From contig JAVJOU010000016.1 in assembly GCA_040216635.1 (NCBI GenBank), positions 116,204-180,203 of the forward strand: 64,000 nt of DNA, read 5' to 3'. Position numbers and translations under genes: made by a program. The stretch comes from UBA1479 sp040216635. GTDB taxonomy: Bacteria; Pseudomonadota; Alphaproteobacteria; Rhodospirillales; Casp-alpha2. The notes under the pieces are model-generated. The model did no database searches. It had not been told where the DNA came from and was given only the letters and a program-made list of their open reading frames with translations. Of this stretch, positions 25,662-34,287 are shown one piece after another. Position 1 is the stretch's first letter, and every line of letters starts with the position of its first letter.

Positions 25662-26519
25662 TTATTCAGCGGCGTATTTCTTTTCCGCTTCGTAGTATTC
25701 GGGGAAGCCCACGATATCCCGTAATTCCGCAAAAGTGATCTGATTGTCCGGCACCGTGCCTGACTTAATGCTTTCCAGCGCACCCTGCATGGCCTTGATC
25801 GACGCCAGCATCATGGCGATGGGATAGATGGCGATCTTGTAGCCCATCTCGCCCAATTCATCTTCCATCAGATAGGGCGTATCGCCCTGCTCGACCATAT
25901 TGGCCATCTTGGGACCGTTCACTTCCTTGCAGTAACGGCGCATCTCGTCCTTGTCGCGGGGCGCTTCCAAAAAGGTGATATCGACGCCGATCTCGCGGAA
26001 CGCGTTACAGCGGTCGATGGCTTCCTCGATCCCGTCGGTCCAGTTGGCATCCGTGCGCGCCATGATCAGAATGTCAGCCCCGGCGTTGCGGGCATCGACC
26101 GCTGCCTGTATGCGCTGGAACGCTTCTTCCCGCTTGACGATGGTCTTGCCGCGGGTATGGCCGCAGCGCTTGGGCGAAACCTGGTCCTCGATCATCACAC
26201 AGGCAAGCCCCGCCTGGGCGTAACCTTCAACCGTGCGCTTGACGTTGATGGCATTCCCGAATCCAGTGTCGCCGTCGCCGATAATGGGGATCGACGTCAC
26301 GGCCGTCATATTGCGGCCCTGGTCGAGCATTTCGGCATAACTGATCAGGCCCGTATCCGGCAGGCCGATACGCGCCGCCGAAACGCCGAAACCGGTCATG
26401 AACGCGGCCTCGAACCCGGCGCGTTCGACCAGCATGGCCGACATGGCGTCGTATACACCCGGTAGGGTGCGGCAGCCGGGACGTTCAAGAAGTTCGCGAA
26501 GCTTATCGGCAAGTGACAT
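25662..26519 (-). CDS. isocitrate lyase/PEP mutase family lyase
   Basis: 285 aa TIM barrel. GDGDTGFGN binds the metal, and the flexible loop SPKRCGHTRGK carries the catalytic Cys of true lyases (KRCGH as in 2-methylisocitrate and 2,3-dimethylmalate lyases), which oxaloacetate decarboxylases lack. It would cleave a substituted malate or isocitrate to two oxo/diacids. GGAGG lies before ATG 26519. Third gene of a minus-strand set after a 2-hydroxyacid dehydrogenase and a crotonase. The exact substrate is open. Confidence 0.87.
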   Translation of the reverse strand: MSLADKLRELLERPGCRTLPGVYDAMSAMLVERAGFEAAFMTGFGVSAARIGLPDTGLISYAEMLDQGRNMTAVTSIPIIGDGDTGFGNAINVKRTVEGYAQAGLACVMIEDQVSPKRCGHTRGKTIVKREEAFQRIQAAVDARNAGADILIMARTDANWTDGIEEAIDRCNAFREIGVDITFLEAPRDKDEMRRYCKEVNGPKMANMVEQGDTPYLMEDELGEMGYKIAIYPIAMMLASIKAMQGALESIKSGTVPDNQITFAELRDIVGFPEYYEAEKKYAAE

Positions 26520-26604
26520 AAGAGCCTCCAGTAATTTGGATATCGATCAGAATGCGATGATGCAATCTACGTCAGGGGTTAGGATACTCCAATCGAGCGG
26601 ATGG

Positions 26605-27384
26605 TCAGAGCGCCTTGAACGCTGGCTTTTCTTTGGCCAGGAAGGCGCGCACGCCTTCCTTGTAATCCTCAGAATCGCATAGCGCGTAGCTGGACTTCAG
26701 CTCTTCCGGTGTTATGGGCTCGGGCTTCAACAACCGACGCAGAACCTTTTTCGATCCCCGCGCGGCCAGCGGCGCCCCCTGGGCGACACGCCAAGCGACG
26801 GTTTCCGCTTCGTCGTCCAGTTGTTCCGCCGGCACGACCCGTGTCAGCAACCCTTTGGCATAGGCTTCATCCGTATCCAGGATGCGGCCTTCCAACAGCA
26901 ACTCCATGATCACCGCCGGCGGCACGATGGCAAGTGCCGCCGCCATTTCCGGATAGGCGAAGGCATGGCCCAGGCGATTGATGGGAATGCCGAAACGCGA
27001 TCCCTCGGCGGCCAGGCGCATGTCGCAGCAGCAGGCGATTTCCAGCCCGCCGCCCGTACAGGCGCCGCGGATCACCGCGATCGTGGGATGCTTCAGATTG
27101 GCGAAGGCATGCAGCGCGTCGGCGACGACCTTGCCGTAGGTTTCCGCCTGATCCGCACTCATGCGTTTTTCCGGAAATTCCGAGATATCGGCCCCGGCGG
27201 CGAAATGATCTCCTTCGCCGATGACCAGCACACAGCGCAGATCATCGTCGGCTTCCAGTTCCGCCGTGACCTCGACCAGCCGCCGCCAGGCGTCCAAATT
27301 CAAGGCATTGCGTTTTTCCGGATTGTTGATGACCAGTGTGGCGATAACGCCGTTCCGGTCTAGGCGGATAATGTCGTTGTTCAT
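26605..27384 (-). CDS. enoyl-CoA hydratase/isomerase family protein
   Basis: 259 aa crotonase. Oxyanion-hole motifs FAAGADISEF and GACTGGGLEIACCCDMRLA. The first catalytic Glu of hydratases (Pro-Glu) is Pro-Ile here (GIPINRLG), and the second Glu is kept in AVIMELLLEG, so non-hydratase chemistry is possible. The C-terminus LAKEKPAFKAL is typical of the family. It starts 30 bases after the 2-hydroxyacid dehydrogenase gene. Confidence 0.86.
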   Translation of the reverse strand: MNNDIIRLDRNGVIATLVINNPEKRNALNLDAWRRLVEVTAELEADDDLRCVLVIGEGDHFAAGADISEFPEKRMSADQAETYGKVVADALHAFANLKHPTIAVIRGACTGGGLEIACCCDMRLAAEGSRFGIPINRLGHAFAYPEMAAALAIVPPAVIMELLLEGRILDTDEAYAKGLLTRVVPAEQLDDEAETVAWRVAQGAPLAARGSKKVLRRLLKPEPITPEELKSSYALCDSEDYKEGVRAFLAKEKPAFKAL

Positions 27385-27414
27385 GGTATCGAGACCTTGG
27401 TCTTTCGGTTCTTC

Positions 27415-28377
27415 TTAGTCTTCCGCGTTCAACACGCGAATGGGCGCGCCATCCATCCATGCTTTGATGCATTCGACGGCATCGGGATACATGACTTCAT
27501 AATTTTCACGGATGACGTAGCCCGTATGGCCGGTCAGCACGGCGTTATCGAGCTTGCGTAATTCATGGTCCGCGGGAAGCGGTTCGACGTCATACACATC
27601 GATCCCCGCCCCCTTGATGGCGTTCGACTTGAGCGCCGCGATCATGGCCGCTTCGTCGATGATCGGCCCGCGCGAGGTGTTGACGATATAGGCCGAGGGT
27701 TTCATCAGCGCCAATTCCGCCGCGCCGATCAGGCCGGTGGTCCGTTCCGACAGCAGGACATGGACGGTCACCACATCGGATTGGCGAAACAGGTCTTCCT
27801 TGCTGACGCGCGTTGCGCCGCATTCGGCCGCTCGTTCGTCCGTCAAATTTTCCGACCAGGCGATGACCTCCATACCCAGCGCCTTGCCCAGGGCCGCCGA
27901 TTGCGCCCCCAGCTTACCAAGTCCAATCACACCCAGGGTCTTGCCGCGCAGACCGACAGGGAAACTTTCCTGCCAGCCGCCCGCTTTCATGCAGCGGTCT
28001 TCCTTGGGAATTTCCTTGGTCACGGCGAAGATCAGCGCCCAGGTCTGTTCGAACGCAGGGTAAGGCAGAATGGCCGTGCCGCACACGGTGATGCCCATTT
28101 CCCGGGCCTTTTTCATATCCCAGGCCAGATTACGCATCCCCGTCGTGACCATCATCTTCAGATCCGGCAGCTTTTCCAGCTGCGAGGCGGGAAAGCGCGT
28201 GCGCTCCCGCATACCGACGACCACGTCGTACCCGGCCAGCGCCTTCGCGACATTGTCTTCGTCGGTCTGCAGGAATTCGTTGAAGGACGTGATGTCCACA
28301 TCCGCGCCCAAACTGCCCCAATCGGCAAGTTCCAGGGCCACGTTCTGGTAATCATCCAGGATGGCAATGCGAGTCAT
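27415..28377 (-). CDS. D-2-hydroxyacid dehydrogenase
   Basis: 320 aa. The NAD motif is LGVIGLGKLGAQSAALGKALG (about residues 147-167), the catalytic Arg region NTSRGPIIDE, the Glu region DVYDVEPLPADH and the His in TGHTGYV. The family reduces 2-oxo acids to D-2-hydroxy acids. Its catalytic triad is intact. It is first gene of an operon with a crotonase and a PEP-mutase family lyase, and divergent from the PAS-GGDEF gene across 235 bases with no strong motif. Confidence 0.9.
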   Translation of the reverse strand: MTRIAILDDYQNVALELADWGSLGADVDITSFNEFLQTDEDNVAKALAGYDVVVGMRERTRFPASQLEKLPDLKMMVTTGMRNLAWDMKKAREMGITVCGTAILPYPAFEQTWALIFAVTKEIPKEDRCMKAGGWQESFPVGLRGKTLGVIGLGKLGAQSAALGKALGMEVIAWSENLTDERAAECGATRVSKEDLFRQSDVVTVHVLLSERTTGLIGAAELALMKPSAYIVNTSRGPIIDEAAMIAALKSNAIKGAGIDVYDVEPLPADHELRKLDNAVLTGHTGYVIRENYEVMYPDAVECIKAWMDGAPIRVLNAED

Positions 28378-28612
28378 TGAATGGTTTCCTTGATCTTATT
28401 TGGTCCGGCTTGACCGGGTTCCGGTCTGTTACGTGAGGGTATGACCCGACAACGCCCTGGCCAGCAAGTGTAAAAAATTCACCTGCCTCTCGTCAGTTTC
28501 ACATCTGCTCTGGTTTTTATGCTAGGTTTGTTGCACAAATTGCGCCCGGGTAAGGGAGAGCATCCGTGCATTCGACGATGCCTCTTGAATAACGCCAGAT
28601 CCGAGCATACCG

Positions 28613-29557
28613 ATGAAAACAGACACAGATTTTTCCTTTGCCGATATCGTCGCACGCGCAAACGACGCGGTGATCATCGCCAAGGCGCCCAAGAGCAAAT
28701 CCACCAAGCCGAAGCTCGTCTACGTGAACGAAGCTTGCTGCAATCTTTATGGATATCAGGAAGACGAAATTCTGGGGAAGCCGGTCGGGTTTTTTGACGG
28801 GGACGACACCGACAAGGCCGCACGGGCAAAAATCAATGACGCACTGAAGAACGGCCGCCATCTGCGGACCCGCCTGCAGCAATATGCAAAAGACGGTACC
28901 GCTTATTGGGTTGATACCAACGTCATGCCTCTATTCGGAGAAGACGGCGAAATCACCCACTTCGCCGCCATTCAGCGCGACGTCAGCGAAGACGTAAAGC
29001 GCGAACAGGAACTCTTATCCCTGGCCACTACGGACGACCTGACGGGCGCCAACAACCGCCGCCATTTCATGGAACGGGCGGAACTTGAAGTTCACCGCCT
29101 GCGCCGTCACAAGGTACCGTTTTCCGTTGCCCTTTTGGATCTGGACCTTTTCAAACAGGTCAACGATACCCACGGTCATCAGGCCGGTGACGATGTGCTG
29201 AAAGAAGCCGTCAAACGCTGGCAGAAAGGCCGCCGCCCGTTCGACACGCTGGGGCGGATCGGCGGTGAGGAGTTCGCCTTGTTGCTTCCGGGGGCGGATG
29301 CGGATGCGGCCATGACCGTGGCCGAGCGCCTGCGCAGCGTTATCGCCGAACACCCCGTTGAAACCGCGGACGGCCCGATCAAGGTCACCGTGTCGATCGG
29401 TATCGCCGAAGCCGACGACGCGGATAGCACCATCGAAGGCACGATGGGCCGAGCAGATGCCGCACTTTATCATTCCAAGAATGCAGGCCGAAACCGCGTG
29501 ACCAAGGCCTCGCCGATCCGGGCGACCGGGCGCCAGACCTCCGGCGGCCAGAACTAA
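28613..29557 (+). CDS. PAS domain-containing diguanylate cyclase
   Basis: 314 aa, soluble. A PAS/PAC domain occupies about residues 9-130 (VYVNEACCNLYGYQEDEI, then FAAIQRDVSEDVKRE), joined by a short helix to a GGDEF domain (about 135-305). The active site reads GGEEF at 217-221, a functional variant, and the product-inhibition I-site RPFD lies exactly five residues before it. It should make cyclic di-GMP in response to an unknown signal sensed by PAS. The LOV flavin motif is absent. Single gene, convergent with the TauD-like gene 5 bases away. Confidence 0.92.
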   Translation: MKTDTDFSFADIVARANDAVIIAKAPKSKSTKPKLVYVNEACCNLYGYQEDEILGKPVGFFDGDDTDKAARAKINDALKNGRHLRTRLQQYAKDGTAYWVDTNVMPLFGEDGEITHFAAIQRDVSEDVKREQELLSLATTDDLTGANNRRHFMERAELEVHRLRRHKVPFSVALLDLDLFKQVNDTHGHQAGDDVLKEAVKRWQKGRRPFDTLGRIGGEEFALLLPGADADAAMTVAERLRSVIAEHPVETADGPIKVTVSIGIAEADDADSTIEGTMGRADAALYHSKNAGRNRVTKASPIRATGRQTSGGQN

Positions 29558-29562
29558 GCTGC

Positions 29563-30594
29563 TTAAGCCGCGCGGTCGCTTTTCAATCTCATGGGCGTGC
29601 GCGGCCCCATGTTGTAGCGGTCCGCGAAGCGGGGCTCCAACGGGCGACCGTCATACATATTCATCCAAACGCGTAGCAGATTCCGTTTGCGGCTGCCGTC
29701 GGGCCAATCCTCGAACGCGGCCCTGGAATGCAGGGTGACGTAGTTGTTGAGGATCTGGATGTCGCCCACCTCGAACGGCATTTCAAATCGATATGTGTCG
29801 CTGACGCAAAGTGCCTGCATGTAGTCCAGGGCTTCCACGGCAAGGTCGGAGATCGGCTCGCCAATAAATTGCTGGCCTTCGATAATCGCCTTGCGCAGAT
29901 AGCGGCAGCTCAATCGCCCCTCGAACCAGCTGTAGACAGGCACCTTGTGGCGGGTGACGGGATGGGTCTCCCCGGCCTCGCCTTCACCGCGCAGATTGAA
30001 ATGAAACCCTTCGTACAGCACCGGCAGGTATTCAGGGTGATTCTCGACGATCTCATTATAGACCGCCATGCTTGACGCGATCTGGCTTTCCCCGCCCGAC
30101 ATGGACGGCTGCAGGCACAGCAGGCTGACCAGATCCATCCCATCACAATGGAAGAACAATTTTTGGCGGGTCTTGTAGCCCCGGATCAGCGGGTCGTTGT
30201 AATCCAGGCCCTTGTCCGTAACCTCGCCGATCAGGTCGCCGTCCGGATTTTGGTGGATCGGCCGGCCCATCAGTACGGAAAGTACCCAGTACATGGTTTC
30301 GATCCGGGGGCGGTCGTATTTCTCGACCTCCAGGCCCTTGATCAAAACACAACCACGGCCACCTTCCAGTTCCTGAAGGGCCCAGTTCGCCAGCCCCTCA
30401 AGCGCGGGAGCCTTAATATCTTCCCGGCTGAAATGCGGTGCTGACTTTCCGTTCGCGGCCAATTCAGCGGTGACCTGCTCAAGTGCGTCCAATTCCTCGG
30501 CGCTCAGATAGCGGGTCCAGCCCGTGTCCGCCGCCAATTCGGCAGCACTCCAAGCGGATTTATCAGTTACCGGGGTATTGGGAAGGTTTGTCAT
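29563..30594 (-). CDS. TauD/TfdA family Fe(II)/2-oxoglutarate dioxygenase
   Basis: 343 aa. The metal triad is visible as HCD (His149, Asp151 in FFHCDGMD) and the distal His289 in NNYVTLHSRAAFED. The Arg that binds 2-oxoglutarate is in RKRNLLRVW. Other family signatures are QTPDGD-like QNPDGDLIGEV and EGRLSCRYLRKAI. The superfamily hydroxylates taurine, phenoxyacetates, butyrobetaine and similar acids. It precedes the DOPA-dioxygenase-like gene on the same strand but with no shared overlap. Substrate unknown. Confidence 0.88.
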   Translation of the reverse strand: MTNLPNTPVTDKSAWSAAELAADTGWTRYLSAEELDALEQVTAELAANGKSAPHFSREDIKAPALEGLANWALQELEGGRGCVLIKGLEVEKYDRPRIETMYWVLSVLMGRPIHQNPDGDLIGEVTDKGLDYNDPLIRGYKTRQKLFFHCDGMDLVSLLCLQPSMSGGESQIASSMAVYNEIVENHPEYLPVLYEGFHFNLRGEGEAGETHPVTRHKVPVYSWFEGRLSCRYLRKAIIEGQQFIGEPISDLAVEALDYMQALCVSDTYRFEMPFEVGDIQILNNYVTLHSRAAFEDWPDGSRKRNLLRVWMNMYDGRPLEPRFADRYNMGPRTPMRLKSDRAA

Positions 30595-30640
30595 GGTCTT
30601 TGGAATTTCATTCCTAACTGTTCGCCCGTCAAGGCTTGTA

Positions 30641-31027
30641 TCACCCCGTCACCGAGGAATCACGGGCGGCAAAGTCGCGAAGAAAATTGAAATCCAGATC
30701 CAACGCCTGCCCCAGCCATAATGCGTGTTCCCCATGATCCGCCACGGGATCACCACTTTCGGGATGCACCAGAATGCTCAAAGTCCCCCGGTTGAACATC
30801 AAAAACGGAACAATGTGGGCAAAAGCAGAGACCGGAAAAGTAACCAGCAATTGCGGCGTCGGATGGGGGCCGACGGGTTCTTCGCGAACGGTCGTGGGGG
30901 TTGCGCCGAATTCGCTTATCAATTGATCGCGCAGGGCAAAAGCCGAAGCCTTGCCGTCCGCACCGGCGAAATAGATATGGGCGTGGTATTCATCTATGTG
31001 GGGGATTTGTGAACTTTGCATTGGCAC
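30641..31027 (-). CDS. DOPA 4,5-dioxygenase family protein
   Basis: 128 aa. IDEYHAHIYF and the VGPHPTPQLLVTF / GTLSILVHPESGD motifs carry the conserved His residues of the DOPA 4,5-dioxygenase family (extradiol-like small enzymes). AAGGAG lies 5 bases before a GTG at 31027; the ATG two codons on (31021) is the alternative. It is divergent from the PrpB-like gene, with GTATAC site B in between. In bacteria these proteins are mostly of unknown substrate. The family call is good, the reaction untested. Confidence 0.83.
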   Translation of the reverse strand: MPMQSSQIPHIDEYHAHIYFAGADGKASAFALRDQLISEFGATPTTVREEPVGPHPTPQLLVTFPVSAFAHIVPFLMFNRGTLSILVHPESGDPVADHGEHALWLGQALDLDFNFLRDFAARDSSVTG

Positions 31028-31139
31028 GGCGGCTCCTTATCCAGAACCGATATGTAGGTCGGAAAGCAGGGATCGCCAATGATCGGGAAACAGTTTTGAA
31101 AAGACACCTCCATTTAATCTGGCCCCCGAGCCCCCCAAG

Positions 31140-31151
31140 ATTGTATACAGT
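31140..31151. promoter_or_regulatory. GTATAC palindrome, site B
   Basis: ATTGTATACAGT, 36 bases before the PrpB-like start at 31188. TATACA inside it could serve as the -10 element, so a bound repressor would block the promoter. Same core as sites at 2068, 51003, 54102 and 61560. Confidence 0.58.
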
Positions 31152-31187
31152 TTCGACAAATCGAACATTTTTACGGAGGATTCCCCC

Positions 31188-32099
31188 ATGACGTGGCTTG
31201 AAGGCAACGGACGCGACAAACGCCCCGCAGGCGAGCGGCTTCGCGCGCTTTTGGAACGTGACGAAATCTTGCGCGTCCCCGGCGCCCATAATGCCTTCGC
31301 CGGCATGATCGCCAAGCAGGCAGGGTTTGAAACCCTCTACATTTCGGGCGGTGCCGTCACGGCCTCGATGGGCCTGCCCGACCTGGGCATCATGACCCTG
31401 GATGAAATGTGCAGCGTCGTGCGCAGCGTCTCGCGCACCACCGACCTGCCGCTGATCGTCGACGGCGACACCGGGTATGGCGGGGTTCTCAACGCCATGC
31501 GCGTGGTCAAGGAACTGGAGCTGTCCGGTGCGGGTGCCGTTCATATCGAAGACCAGCTGCTGCCCAAGAAATGCGGCCATCTGAACGACAAACGCCTGGT
31601 CGAGCCCGAGGAAGCCGCCGCCAAGATCGCCGCCGCCAAGGAAGCCTCGTCGCATCTGGTCATCATCGCGCGCACGGATGCCGCCGGGGTCGAAGGCCTG
31701 GAAGGCGCCATCAAGCGCGCCAACCTGTACCGTGAAGCCGGTGCCGACGTGACCTTCCCCGACGGCCTGCCCTCGGCCGAAGACCACCTTGAATTCGCCA
31801 AGAAGGTGCCGGGCATGAAGATGGCCAATATGACCGAATACGGCCGCACGCCCTTCTTCACGGGTCAGCAGTTCCAAGACATGGGATTCGACATCGTGAT
31901 CTGGCCGGCGACCTCAATCCGCGCCGCGGCCAAACTGTTCCAGGACCTTTACGGCCATATCAAGGAACACGACGGCACGGAAGGCTTCATGGACAAAGTC
32001 ATGAGCCGCGCCGACCAGTACGACACCTTGGCGTATTACGACTACGAAGCCCTGGATGCCTCGGTCGCGCGAACCGTCGTTCCCGAATACGGGAAATAA
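31188..32099 (+). CDS. isocitrate lyase/PEP mutase family protein, methylisocitrate lyase-like
   Basis: 303 aa, the usual PrpB length. PGAHNAFAGMIAKQAGFETLYISGGA, VDGDTGYGG (metal) and LPKKCGHLNDK (catalytic Cys loop) match 2-methylisocitrate lyases and related malate-type lyases. The second half keeps FPDGLPS and MKMANMTEYGRTPFF. GGAGG lies 8 bases before ATG 31188. No prpC or classical prpD is adjacent, so a methylcitrate-cycle role is not proven. 2,3-dimethylmalate or a similar acid is an alternative. Confidence 0.88.
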   Translation: MTWLEGNGRDKRPAGERLRALLERDEILRVPGAHNAFAGMIAKQAGFETLYISGGAVTASMGLPDLGIMTLDEMCSVVRSVSRTTDLPLIVDGDTGYGGVLNAMRVVKELELSGAGAVHIEDQLLPKKCGHLNDKRLVEPEEAAAKIAAAKEASSHLVIIARTDAAGVEGLEGAIKRANLYREAGADVTFPDGLPSAEDHLEFAKKVPGMKMANMTEYGRTPFFTGQQFQDMGFDIVIWPATSIRAAAKLFQDLYGHIKEHDGTEGFMDKVMSRADQYDTLAYYDYEALDASVARTVVPEYGK

Positions 32100-32192
32100 C
32101 ACCATCTGATGTCAGGTAAGGAAGGCGGCGCAGCGCCATGTTCGCGCTTGCGTCCCTTCCGACCTGGGCGCACAATTACATTAGCAATTTCT

Positions 32193-32242
32193 GGAGAAGC
32201 CCGGCCCCACGCCATCCGGGCAGACCGTACCGGACGCTTCTC
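32193..32242 (+). other. possible structured leader
   Basis: GGAGAAGC (32193-32200) can pair with GCTTCTCC (32235-32242) over 8 bp, enclosing a competing 6-bp stem GCCCGG/CCGGGC (32199-32221). It lies in the 226-base gap before the exported unknown gene at 32326. There is no poly-U tract. It could be a leader structure of that gene or chance in G+C-rich DNA. Confidence 0.3.
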
Positions 32243-32325
32243 CGCCGACGGCATCGCCGCCGATACGGCCGCGTGACGAGCCGGGCCCGAAGACCGCATG
32301 TTCAAGATATCAAGGAGGTATCGAC

Positions 32326-33138
32326 ATGGTTCTTCGCAGTGCCGCTTGTGCATTCGCCTTTACGCTCTGTGTTTTCCTGGTCCAGCCCGTTTCGGCCGCG
32401 CCGCAAATTTTGGCCGCACTGGAAGTCCAGGAAGGCATGCCCTTCATCTGTGACGGTCCGACCTGCGAGACCGATATCACCACGTTCTGCCTGCAGCAGG
32501 ATCGCGAATCACCCCGTTCCGGCACGCTGTACACACCGGCGGACCGCGCGCATTTCCGCCTTCGCGTAACCCAACGCGACGGTGCCGTATCCGATATTCC
32601 CGCGACGGACGTGACCTTCACCAGTGGGCGCGGTTTCACCCATGTCCGCGTCAGCCTGCCGGCCCGCAAACTGGCGGCGATGAATGCGGAAACAGCGCGC
32701 TTGGTCGTCACCCGTCAGGCCTCGTTGATCCCCACGCCTCAAGCCGGCGATCCCGACCCGATCACACCGGCCGAGGCCGAATACGTGACCAAAAGCCTGC
32801 GCAGCGTCGGTGAGGAAATGATCGACAGCCAGCCGCTTGCCGCCACGGCGCGTCTGGTCGGGCGCATCGCCACGGCGATCATCGATTACCGTGAACGCCC
32901 ATCCCCGACCGCCGTTGACCGCTTGTGGAACGACGTGATCGACGACATGGCGCCGGTGCTGGACGAAACCGGGGACCGAGGCACCGTGATCAAAGGGGCC
33001 CGGCGGGAGATCGACCGCTGTGCACGGGCCGGACACCATCATTCCATGGCCGGGGTCAAGTCTTGCCTGGAATACCGTCATGGTGATCTGATGCGCGATC
33101 TGAACATCGACTATTGGAACCGCAAACCGGGAAGCTAA
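32326..33138 (+). CDS. exported protein of unknown function
   Basis: 270 aa with a clear Sec signal peptide (about residues 1-25, ending PVSAA). The mature part has three closely spaced Cys (FICDGPTCETDITTFC) and two more near the C-terminus (DRCARAGHHHSMAGVKSCLEY), so disulfides are likely in the periplasm. I do not recognise a named domain. AAGGAGG precedes ATG 32326. A second small gene follows after 3 bases and is probably co-translated. Confidence 0.75.
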   Translation: MVLRSAACAFAFTLCVFLVQPVSAAPQILAALEVQEGMPFICDGPTCETDITTFCLQQDRESPRSGTLYTPADRAHFRLRVTQRDGAVSDIPATDVTFTSGRGFTHVRVSLPARKLAAMNAETARLVVTRQASLIPTPQAGDPDPITPAEAEYVTKSLRSVGEEMIDSQPLAATARLVGRIATAIIDYRERPSPTAVDRLWNDVIDDMAPVLDETGDRGTVIKGARREIDRCARAGHHHSMAGVKSCLEYRHGDLMRDLNIDYWNRKPGS

Positions 33139-33141
33139 TTT

Positions 33142-33423
33142 ATGACCGATACGCAGAAACCGAACACGGGTCAGGAACCGATCAACCCGAATTCCACCCG
33201 CGAACAGGTTCGTTCCTGGCTGCAGTGGCTGCCGGCATGGTTCCTCATCCCCCTGGGCCTAAGCCAGGGACAGACCACCGGGGCCGACAGTTCGGCAACG
33301 GGTAATCCGGGAACAAGCAGTTATGAAGGCGGCTACGGCGGCCCCAACGACGCTCCCGGCCATATCGGCAGCGGCTACGGCGACGGCGCCAGCGATCTTG
33401 GCGGCGGGCTCAGCGGATTCTAA
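33142..33423 (+). CDS. small Gly-rich protein of unknown function
   Basis: 93 aa. A polar N-terminus, one short hydrophobic segment (WLQWLPAWFLIPLGL, about residues 26-40) and a Gly/Ser/Tyr-rich tail (EGGYGGPNDAPGHIGSGYGD). It could be membrane-anchored with a flexible tail outside. It begins 3 bases after the exported protein at 32326. Not a recognised family. The composition is like that of many low-complexity surface-associated peptides. Confidence 0.6.
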   Translation: MTDTQKPNTGQEPINPNSTREQVRSWLQWLPAWFLIPLGLSQGQTTGADSSATGNPGTSSYEGGYGGPNDAPGHIGSGYGDGASDLGGGLSGF

Positions 33424-33463
33424 GGGCGTGTTTTAGGGACGGATTCCAATCACCGGTTCCAGG

Positions 33464-34180
33464 CTAGCATCCCATCGCCTCGGCCACGCCGACCAGGTCT
33501 TTGGCTGCGACTTCCCAATCATTTTCGGGGGCTTGATCGGCTTCCTGATCGGGTCCGTATTCCTTTCGCGGCAGAAAAGCCGTCTTCATGCCATGGCTGC
33601 GCGCCGCCGCCAGGTCGTAGTTGTGACAGGCCGTCAGCATGCAGCATTCGGGCGTGGCCTCCATCCCCATCAGTTTGATCGCCGTCTGATAGACGCGCGG
33701 GTGCGGTTTGTAGACCCCTGCGTTTTCCGCCGTCAGGACCGCATCGAACGGCAACTTGCCGTGTTTGCAGATCGCCGTCAGCCAGGAAAACGACCCGTTG
33801 GACAGGGTCACCAGCGTGTATTTCCGGGCCAGACGCGTCAGCCCTTCGACGGCATCCGGCCAGGGATCGATTTCCAACCACAGGTTCAGGATATCCGTTT
33901 TCTGGACCTCGCTTAAACCCGCCAGACCGAAATCGCCGATCACCTGGTTCATGCGTTCCAGATACATCTCGTCCAAATTGAAATAAGGCCGTTCGCCGGA
34001 AATCACGGCGTCCATGGCCGGGCGGTACCCTGCTTTCCAGGCCGCCAGGAATCCGGGCCAATCGGCGTCGATGCCTTCCCGCTTTCCATAATCGGCCAGC
34101 AGGCGCAGCAAGCTTGATCGCCAATCGACGACCGTGCCGAACACATCGAAAAAGATCACTTTCACATCGTTGGGTGCCAT
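33464..34180 (-). CDS. haloacid dehalogenase type II
   Basis: 238 aa HAD hydrolase. The nucleophile motif is FFDVFGTVVDWRSSL (first Asp), motif II is TLSNGSFSWL, the Lys region is ENAGVYKPHPRVYQTA and the last motif is TACHNYDLAAARSHGMKTAF. The DWRSSL extension and length match L-2-haloacid dehalogenases, which replace the halogen of short 2-halo acids by hydroxyl. AAGGAA precedes ATG 34180. Divergent from a crotonase. Confidence 0.88.
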   Translation of the reverse strand: MAPNDVKVIFFDVFGTVVDWRSSLLRLLADYGKREGIDADWPGFLAAWKAGYRPAMDAVISGERPYFNLDEMYLERMNQVIGDFGLAGLSEVQKTDILNLWLEIDPWPDAVEGLTRLARKYTLVTLSNGSFSWLTAICKHGKLPFDAVLTAENAGVYKPHPRVYQTAIKLMGMEATPECCMLTACHNYDLAAARSHGMKTAFLPRKEYGPDQEADQAPENDWEVAAKDLVGVAEAMGC

Positions 34181-34287
34181 GAGGTTTCCTTACGCCATAG
34201 TGAAACAGGCCGGGGTTGGTCGCGGTCTACGCGTGGTCTAATCTGGTCCCAACAAGCGCCCAAGAGCAAGACCAGAGGAAACATTCC

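Noticed and set aside
26450..26460. A further GTATAC hit
   Set aside because: It reads TCGTATACACC inside the coding sequence of the PEP-mutase family lyase and lacks the TTG/CAA flanks.
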